64,000 nt of DNA from Phallus indusiatus (taxonomy: Eukaryota; Basidiomycota; Agaricomycetes; Phallales; Phallaceae): the NCBI GenBank assembly GCA_027605045.1, contig JAQFWX010000004.1:1808683-1872682 (forward strand). Reading direction: 5' to 3'. A program made the position numbers and the translations under genes. The notes beneath the pieces are model-generated. The model searched no databases and had not been told where the DNA came from. It worked only from the letters and a program-made list of their open reading frames with translations. Shown here piece by piece: positions 57,595 to 64,000 of the stretch; the first letter of the stretch is position 1; each line of letters begins with the position of its first letter.

Positions 57595-58441
57595 ATGAGT
57601 TCATCCAAATACAAACCGTACCCTAAAGGTAAAGAACGGTCATTTGAGACATGGAAAGAGAACAAGCGAATAGAAAGGTAATACATTATTTTTTATGCTC
57701 AACGTCGAACAGAGAAGAAATAAAACAACAACGTCTAAGAATATTGGCGCCCCTATCGCGCAACGAAGCCTCAACATCGTCAACAACTAAGAAGAATATC
57801 TGGGCAACTTTGAGTGACACCTCAAATCCAATCACGCATCCGACTAGGAGCCAAGGAGGTTGCTTTCTCTTTCTTTTCAGTAAATATATATATATATACC
57901 TATTGTTTTATGTCTGTACCAGATCATGTAGACTCGTGCACAACAGGTCATCAACGATCCGACGGCAGAATACCCAGAGTTGTGATAAAGTCAAGACTTA
58001 GCAAACTTCGAGAACAGCGTATCGAAAAGGGAAGGAAAGAGAACGGCATTCTAGCCGGCACGAAGATTTACATCGGAGGGTATTTAGCGGGCACAACGGA
58101 CTTGGAGATGAAGAGAAAAGTCACGCTCGAAGGTGGAGAAATCCTGTGAGTTATTATGTTTACCTGACATGGGGATTTCTGCTTGTTATACTGATTATTG
58201 AAGAGCATCGGCCGCGGGTGCAACTCACATTGTGACTTCTCGAGCACTGAGTGGAGCCAAAACACACAAGCATCTCCACAGTAATCGAATCAACGGCCCT
58301 TATATCGTTGCCCCTGGATGGGTCACCGACTCGATTGAGGCCGGTAAACGTAAAAACGAATGGGAATATACAGTGGTGAAGAACACTTCATCTCGTGCTA
58401 TTGACGGCTATAAGCAAGACCATGTGGATTCTTGTCGATGA
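57595..58441 (+). CDS. Small BRCT-domain protein
   Basis: Likely nuclear DNA-damage or phospho-peptide-binding protein. Spliced N-terminus MSSSKYKPYPKGKERSFETW with a charged helix KENKRIEREEIKQQRLRIL. After a linker comes a single BRCT domain: LAGTKIYIGGYLAGTTDLEMKRKVTLEGGEILASAAGATHIVTS, then INGPYIVAPGWVTDSIEAGKR with the conserved Trp. It stops soon after (QDHVDSCR), so the protein is about 220 aa. The BRCT resembles that of REV1, but no polymerase follows. The first intron (57678-57712) would be only 35 nt. The MULE ends 13-22 bp upstream of the start codon. Confidence 0.75.
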
Positions 58442-58896
58442 CCCAACTTCGCGTTGACGTGTGACGAATTATTCGCCAGAATGTTTGAGTTGTACGTTAT
58501 GGATTTACGGATTGTACACATATGTATGTACGAATGACTTGGTTAATCCGTCAGTCTGTTTGTACTCGTTTTTGTTATACCAGGATGAATATAGTTATAT
58601 TATGTACACGCTCCCACATCGTTTCAGTTCGTGCTATGTATTTGAAATGCTGGCGATAAATTAGTCCCACACGTATTCTGCACATTTAGATCAGATCAGC
58701 TCGGGTATGCACATCGACTACAGTCGCGGGGACCATCTGACACAATGACGTCGAAGCCCAATATTCACGCCATGGTTCTATAGTACGCATGATCTTCTTG
58801 TCACGGGTCGTGCTGGAGTTGCTATACCTTGCTACGCCGTAACGCCATATAACATGACACGGTTCTATTCGACCAGGTCTTTTGAAGCCTACTTTC
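58442..58896. other. Intergenic between BRCT and epimerase genes
   Basis: 3' flank of the BRCT gene and promoter of the epimerase gene. I see no gene, repeat or RNA. Short ORFs on either strand have no family features. Confidence 0.45.
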
Positions 58897-60799
58897 ATGT
58901 TGCACCATCTCTTACTTTTGTTGTGCTTGTATTTCCAGAGCCGGAACACTCAAGTTCGTGGCGCAGCGGTATGTGTGCATGGTACTAGCAGACCTGGAGT
59001 AGTTGTTTTGATCTATAACAGTTGGACACGGAGATCTCTCTCGTTGCACCGGACAATAGCATCGCTGCCAACTTTTTGGCGTTTGGGGCCACGACGAAAA
59101 ATCTATGGGTCCGTGATAAAGTACGTCAAATTGCTATTATCTGATCTTGTGAGATCACCTGCTTACTTGAAATAAGGTTGGAAACTGGCGTGGTAGGTAC
59201 TTCTCATTGCGAGCTTTGCCTTTTACGACTTATTCTGGTCGCAATAGATATCGTGCTGGGATTTGACAACGTCGTGAGTTTCATAGGTCTGGAGGCATGA
59301 GCACGAGCCACTAATGACGACCTAGTCCGAATACCCAACAAACATTTGGTCGACAATTCTTTGGTATGTATTCTATTTAACTTGATATCGGTGCTGCGGT
59401 CCACATTAATTCTTCCCCGAAGGTCCTATCGTAGGACGGTATGCTAACCGTATCAAAAATGGTAAAATAATACAAACTTAAACTCCGTCACCAGTGTTTT
59501 TACTTCACTGAAATATTTCAGCGACGTTCTCAATTCCCCCATCCGATAATCCTCCCCCGAATGGTCCGAATGTATATCACGTTCCTGCTAACGAACATAA
59601 TGGTAATGTTGAATTGATGTTTAAGCAGCATACAACCACCACTGCTCACCGTCACAACGCGCAGGGCTCAATAGTCTTCATGGTGGCCCCGATGGTTTTG
59701 ATCTTCGTTTATGGAATTTGACGACGAGATCCAAGAATTCCGTTACTTTCTCTTTGTTTGATCCCAACGGTATGGAAGGATTTCCAGGCAACCAGTTAAC
59801 GCATGTGAGGTTCACAAATTGCGATGCTTAGTAAAAAAAATGACCAAGACTGTGATAAATAGGTCACTTACACTTTGGAGAACAATTCTAAATGGAAAAT
59901 TGCTATTCAGGCTTCCGTGGATCACCTAAGTCCGATTTTACTCAGGTGAGTATTTACGCAAGCTGTAGTTTTCATTCACTGATTGATTTGTGATGAGTGT
60001 AGTTCTCACGTTTATTGGTATGTTAGCTTCACAACCCATACTAATCATTAGCTGAATAAATTGTATTACAGGAATTTGGATGCTTACCAGGGCGCGGACA
60101 ATCTTGATAAGCACTTTATGCAGTTCAAATCGTCTCGATATATCCAAACAGATGGTATTCTAATTCCAAACGGAACGTTTGGGGCAATAAAAGGAACACC
60201 ACTTGACTTTAATGAAGCAAAATCAGTGGGAAAAGCTGTCAATGCTACGGTTGGGTTAGATCTGTGTGGGACAGGTACGGTGTATGCACTGTTCCCCCTG
60301 TTAACTTGCTCACGCTAGATAGGATGCGTGGGCTTTGATAACTGTTGGTTGTATCAAGATCCACAAAATCAAAATCCTAACTTTTCTATCTGGAGCACCG
60401 TCTCAGGAATCAAGTGAGCTTCAAACCTATCAATGATCAGTTGCTAGTTCAGAAATTTGAACATAAATGCTACAGACTTGATGTCACAACCGATCAAATT
60501 GGTTTACAAGTATGTCAATTAAATAGCTATGTTGTATGTGTTCATATTTATCGAGTTGATCGTTATTATTTTAGGTTTATACGTGTGACAGCATAAACAA
60601 CGGAACTTTGCCAATTCCTCGAAAAACAACTCAAGGGGGATCAAATGAATTTTATGAAAACCATTCCTGCCTTGTCATTGAGCAGGAAAGCGCGATTGCT
60701 GGCATTAATTATCCGCAATGGGGAATTGACCAAATTTATGGTCCTCATCGGCCGTATTCATGGAATGCAGAATATGCGTTCTCTGTTACACATGATTGA
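58897..60799 (+). CDS. Secreted aldose 1-epimerase (galactose mutarotase)
   Basis: Interconverts alpha and beta aldoses. N-terminal signal peptide MLHHLLLLLCLYFQ. Spliced order: LDTEISLVAPDNSIAANFLAFGATTKNLWVRDKVGNWRDIVLGFDN, then GPIVGRYANRIKNATFSIPPSDN, HNGLNSLHGGPDGFDLRLW, GMEGFPGNQLTHVTYTLENNSKW, SSHVYWNLDAYQGADNLDKHFMQF, GTPLDFNEAKSVG, CVGFDNCWLYQDPQ, GIKLDVTTDQIGLQVYTC, and FYENHSCLVIEQESAIAGINYPQWGIDQIYGPHRPYSWNAEY. The catalytic His in SSHVYWNL and Glu in VIEQES are present. About ten introns. One join is unresolved: the exon around 59332-59372 cannot be put in phase with both neighbours by GT-AG sites I can see. Secreted versions are common in wood- and litter-decay basidiomycetes. 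Confidence 0.85.
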
Positions 60800-60920
60800 G
60801 TTGATAAATACAGAGCACTTGGCATGTAATATGTGTTGTTCATACAGATGTGTGTTTTGAGTTTTATAAAAATGTATATGAATATTCGTCAGATTGGACA
60901 GCTTTTGAAAAGATCTTGGG

Positions 60921-62720
60921 TCACGATGGTTGGAATCTCCATCTTCCATTATGTACTTGTTGCGCGGTACCTGTCTTCTCCAATAATGACAACGTATCGA
61001 CGATGATGTAGTCTCCCACATATTCCCACCGCATGTCTTGGTTCAAATGATGTCGAATTTCACGAATAGACAAGCCAATATGAGTAGCATCTTGCTGACC
61101 AGCTGACCGCGACCCTCGATCAGGCATTGCTGATTCTTTCAGAATCTTAACAACAGATGGACACAAAACTTCGGGGATTAATGGGACATATGATTCTTCC
61201 TTAGGAGAAGAGTCTGAAACTTCGCCCGTTTCTTCCATGTACCTTGAAGTGGCATTGATGGAGTTATTCATGACACCACTCTTACTTGCCTTGGAATGGT
61301 CGTTATTTCGGGAGGATATCCGCCAAACAGGTGGGTGATGATTGTAGGTATCCCAAACGGGTCCGTTATTATCATGCAACACAATAGTTCCCTCTTTGAT
61401 TAATTCTCTGATAGCCCAAATATATGTTTTCTTCAAACTTGAGTAATGAATTTGAAATGTATTGGTTACAAGAATATTTCAAAGACGAACTTGTAGGAAT
61501 GAAATACCTGGAATGGGTCATAGCACGATCACTAGACAAAGAATCTAGGGTAATGATACGTTTGCATAAGGTGGAAAGTTCTGGTATTTGCCGTAGGTAA
61601 GATAATCGGAAACCTTTCAGTTGAGAGGACCGGCGTAGGGAGGAGTTAAGATTGAAACTTTGCCGACGTGAACCGAATGAGTTGTGTGATACTATATCCA
61701 TGAAATTTTTCAGATATATCTTGAAGACATTTTTGGTGAGTTCTTTGGAGCGTAATCGTGAAGGATGTCGTAATCGTAACAGCTCATCCTCTGAGCTAAT
61801 TGTGGTTGTCGAAAGGAATTTGGAAATTGATGTATGAATAGTGCTATCTGCCGTTGTATCATTGATAGAAGGGGTGATAAGTTTAGTAGGGGACGATGGA
61901 ACCGGGAGCGGCGGTATGACGAAGGGTGAGCGATAGTAGGTCTTGTGGAGGTGGGATGTTTCGATCCAATGTTTTATTTCTTCGCTGGAGCCACATATTG
62001 CTATTAACAAGGCGATAAAGGAAATCTGGTGAATATGTGACAGAATCTAGTATACCTATATCATCTATGTTGATTTGTCGACTGTCGCGCCATGACTCAA
62101 CTCGACCAACAATGGAGACGGTAGCGCCAATTTCGCACAATGGTTCCACGGGGGGAGGAAGTACAATGAGAGGAGATTTCGGGCTATGGACGGTTGTACG
62201 AGACTTGACAACTGGATGTAAATAGATACATTGTATTGTAGCCGTGCCATCGTCGACTGTGAATCAAATCAACGAGGTCAGGAGACTCTCAAACCTGATT
62301 CTGAAGGACGTTTTCAACAGCTGCTCACCGAAATATAGTGATCGGCGGTCGTATATTTTGATTCCAACGACAATACCGACGAAACGGGCTGCACGGAAGG
62401 GGACCGTTCCCAGGTACCAGAAAAGATCTTTTACGAGTCGCTAAACTGGGTTGATTTGTTGTGGCATAAAACAACTCACTGTTGGCTCGTTCAGAGGCTG
62501 GTACTGCTTCACAAACGTCACGAATGAAGCACTGGGCAACAGAGTCTTTACGGAGAAACCATCGAAGGATATCCTTTGCATTGTCGACCATGTCAGCGAG
62601 TTCCGAATCGCGAAACCACTTAGGGTCACGTGCGCCGTAAGCCACACCTGCTTTGGCCGCGCGGGTGAGTTGACGCCCATACGTACGTGTGGGCCGATGC
62701 CCATAACACCACGACATCAT
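60921..62720 (-). CDS. STN1: Telomere-capping protein Stn1 (CST complex)
   Basis: RPA2-like subunit of the CST/Stn1-Ten1 complex, which caps telomeres and assists fill-in synthesis. Seen: a short basic N-terminus (MMSWCYGHRPTRTYG), helix DAKDILRWFLRKD-type entry, AQCFIRDVCEA joined by a phase-0 intron to RLVKDLFWYLGTVPFRAARFVGIVVGIKIYDRRSLYF, then VDDGTATIQCIYL and IGATVSIVGRVESWRDSRQINIDDI (the OB fold). Next is a linker with EIKHWIETSHLHKTYY, and a C-terminal winged-helix region: TYIWAIRELIKEGTIVLHD and IREIRHHLNQDMRWEYVGDYIIVDTLSLLEKTGTAQQVHNGRW. Introns as in 62340-62270 and 62060-62010 keep frame. Head-to-head with EFR3, 95 bp between starts. Confidence 0.83.
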
Positions 62721-62815
62721 ACACCCTCCCTCGCCGCACTTATACACCGCTCAACTCACGTCGCATTTGTACCATAATAAATCAAAACCATCAAAGCATC
62801 GCTCACTAATTTCAT

Positions 62816-64000
62816 ATGCGTTCACTATTTACCCCACACCACGTCAAGCTGTTACAGGCTTGTTACCCTCCTACTTCAGTTCTCCTCACTACTGGTTCAG
62901 AATGCAACCCCAACCCACAAGAGCTTTCTCGTCTCACATACTTCGGATCTAATAATCCTGGAAAAGTAACAAAATTAGCTGGCGAGCTTGAGAAACGCTG
63001 TCGTGTGGAAGCTATTCGAGCCCGAGGCGGGAACGTCAAAGCTCGACTTTCTCTTCTAACATCGCTATCCATATATAAAACACTGGCTGCGGAGTGTCGA
63101 AACGATATCGTCTTGTTTACTTCCAATCTCATATCGGTTGTCTATTTTGTACTGTCCAGTTTCTCGGATGATTTAGAGGTCATTACCAAGGTCACGAGCC
63201 TCGTAAGATCATTTACTTTTCGCTTTTACGAGTCACAAAAATTTCTTTTTCGGCACGCTTTTTTCAGTTTAATGTATGGGCAACCTACACGGATGGCCAA
63301 TTAATCGGTGTGGACCCAGATTTGACAACTACTTACAAGAAAGTTTTGGAGCAATTTGTCAATCTCTGCCGAGACACTATGGATAAAGGAGACGCAGAAC
63401 ACAAAGACAGGTTAGAAATCTTGTTACCCGGCGAAGATAAATCCCTAACTGTTTTTTTAGGAGACGCCTTCTTGGTATTGCGGCATTGACAGGGGTCGTA
63501 ACCTCCGATGCCTTATATCATTCCACATCCGAATTCGCAGCCCAAGTCTCGATTATCGTTCCTAGCATTCTTCGCACTCTAAGAAGTGTGAATGTTGATA
63601 TCCTATCCGAAGAGTCAGTATAACTGTCTGTTTTTCGTTCGCTTTCTCTCTAACCTCGGAGATATCTAGGTCTTCGTTGACTAAACAGAAACCTTCAATA
63701 TCTCCCCACTCGTCCAATTATCCTTCAAAACCTTCAAGCGAGAGAAGAGCGGTTTCCGTTCACATTCATTTAGACAATGGCCCTTCTAATGCTGCCGTAG
63801 TTAACGGGGCGCTGCGCGCCATGCATGCTTTGCTAGACCGTAGTAATGCCCGCCAAATTTCGGAAATTCTCCAAGCTATTTTTGAAGATGCCGAAATGGA
63901 ACGTTGGTGGAGCAATAGGGATTTTTGTCGCTGGCTTGCCTTGGCTCTGCTTGATTGGCTACCGTATCAGCATCGTTATATGATTGCAAAAAAACTCCTA
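62816..64000 (+). CDS. EFR3: Efr3 plasma-membrane anchor of PI4-kinase (5' part)
   Basis: Armadillo/HEAT-like scaffold that holds the Stt4 PI4-kinase complex at the plasma membrane. Starts MRSLFTPHHVKLLQACYPP, then YFGSNNPGKVTKLAGELEKRCRVEAIRARGGNVKARLSLLTSLSIYKTLAAECRNDIVLF, DDLEVITKVTSL, VWATYTDGQLIGVDPDL, LLGIAALTGVVTSDALYHSTSEFAAQVSIIVPSILRTL, and GALRAMHALLDRSNARQISEIL. Introns 63203-63267, 63411-63460 and about 63615-63670. The N-terminal basic and Cys-containing segment (ACYPP) is the usual membrane-anchoring site, possibly palmitoylated. The gene continues past the window, so the C-terminal part is missing. Confidence 0.85.

Noticed and set aside
1..64000. CRISPR arrays, bacterial operons or phage genes
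   Set aside because: All recognised genes are intron-rich eukaryotic genes; no spaced repeat array was seen.
1..64000. A secondary-metabolite or other functional gene cluster
   Set aside because: The genes are housekeeping from unrelated pathways; no synthase, P450 set or cluster regulator is present.

Overview
This 64 kb window is nuclear DNA of a filamentous basidiomycete, most likely an agaricomycete. The evidence is dense spacing (29 genes on both strands), many 50-65 nt GT-AG introns per gene, and fungal gene types: a Dph6-RidA fusion, a URA3-type OMP decarboxylase, an Avo2-like TORC2 subunit and a SUR1-type GT32 mannosyltransferase. Exon structures were worked out by hand from protein-family conservation and splice signals. 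Coordinates are therefore genomic spans from start codon to stop codon.

Layout, left to right: ORC4 (-, runs off the left edge), MED20 (+), mitochondrial BCKDK/PDK-type kinase (+), ELG1/ATAD5 clamp unloader (+), a large bHLH factor (+), DOM34/pelota (-), PLP1/TXNDC9 (+), URA3 (-), PUS7 (+), an MFSD10-like MFS carrier (+), a GT32 mannosyltransferase (-), a SWT1-like PIN nuclease (-), RNPS1-like SR protein (+), NPC1 (-), DPH6 (+), PheRS beta (-), AVO2-like (+), SUT1/SLC45-like sugar carrier (+), a small unknown (-), EMC10 (+), SLX4-like (+), a giant Ser/Pro-rich F-box-like unknown (+), a Ser-rich single-pass protein (+), folylpolyglutamate synthase (-), a 979 bp Mutator-like transposon copy, a BRCT protein (+), a secreted aldose 1-epimerase (+), STN1 (-) and EFR3 (+, runs off the right edge).

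Most genes are housekeeping, and many are arranged as head-to-head pairs with 90-200 bp shared upstream regions. Five act in genome maintenance (ORC4, ELG1, SLX4, the BRCT protein, STN1). Others act in translation and RNA (DOM34, PUS7, DPH6, PheRS, RNPS1) or in membranes and lipids (NPC1, EMC10, EFR3, AVO2, GT32). They do not form one pathway cluster.

The strongest non-gene feature is a Mutator-like element (56594-57572) with terminal inverted repeats of about 310 bp and a perfect 9 bp target duplication. It landed 13 bp upstream of the BRCT start codon, inside what was a bidirectional promoter of about 150 bp shared with folylpolyglutamate synthase. Other points of note are an apparent frameshift in URA3, a probable one-base loss in a G run in ELG1, degenerate Walker A and B motifs in ORC4, a canonical PIP box in ELG1 with two MluI-box motifs upstream, and a GC-AG intron in PUS7.
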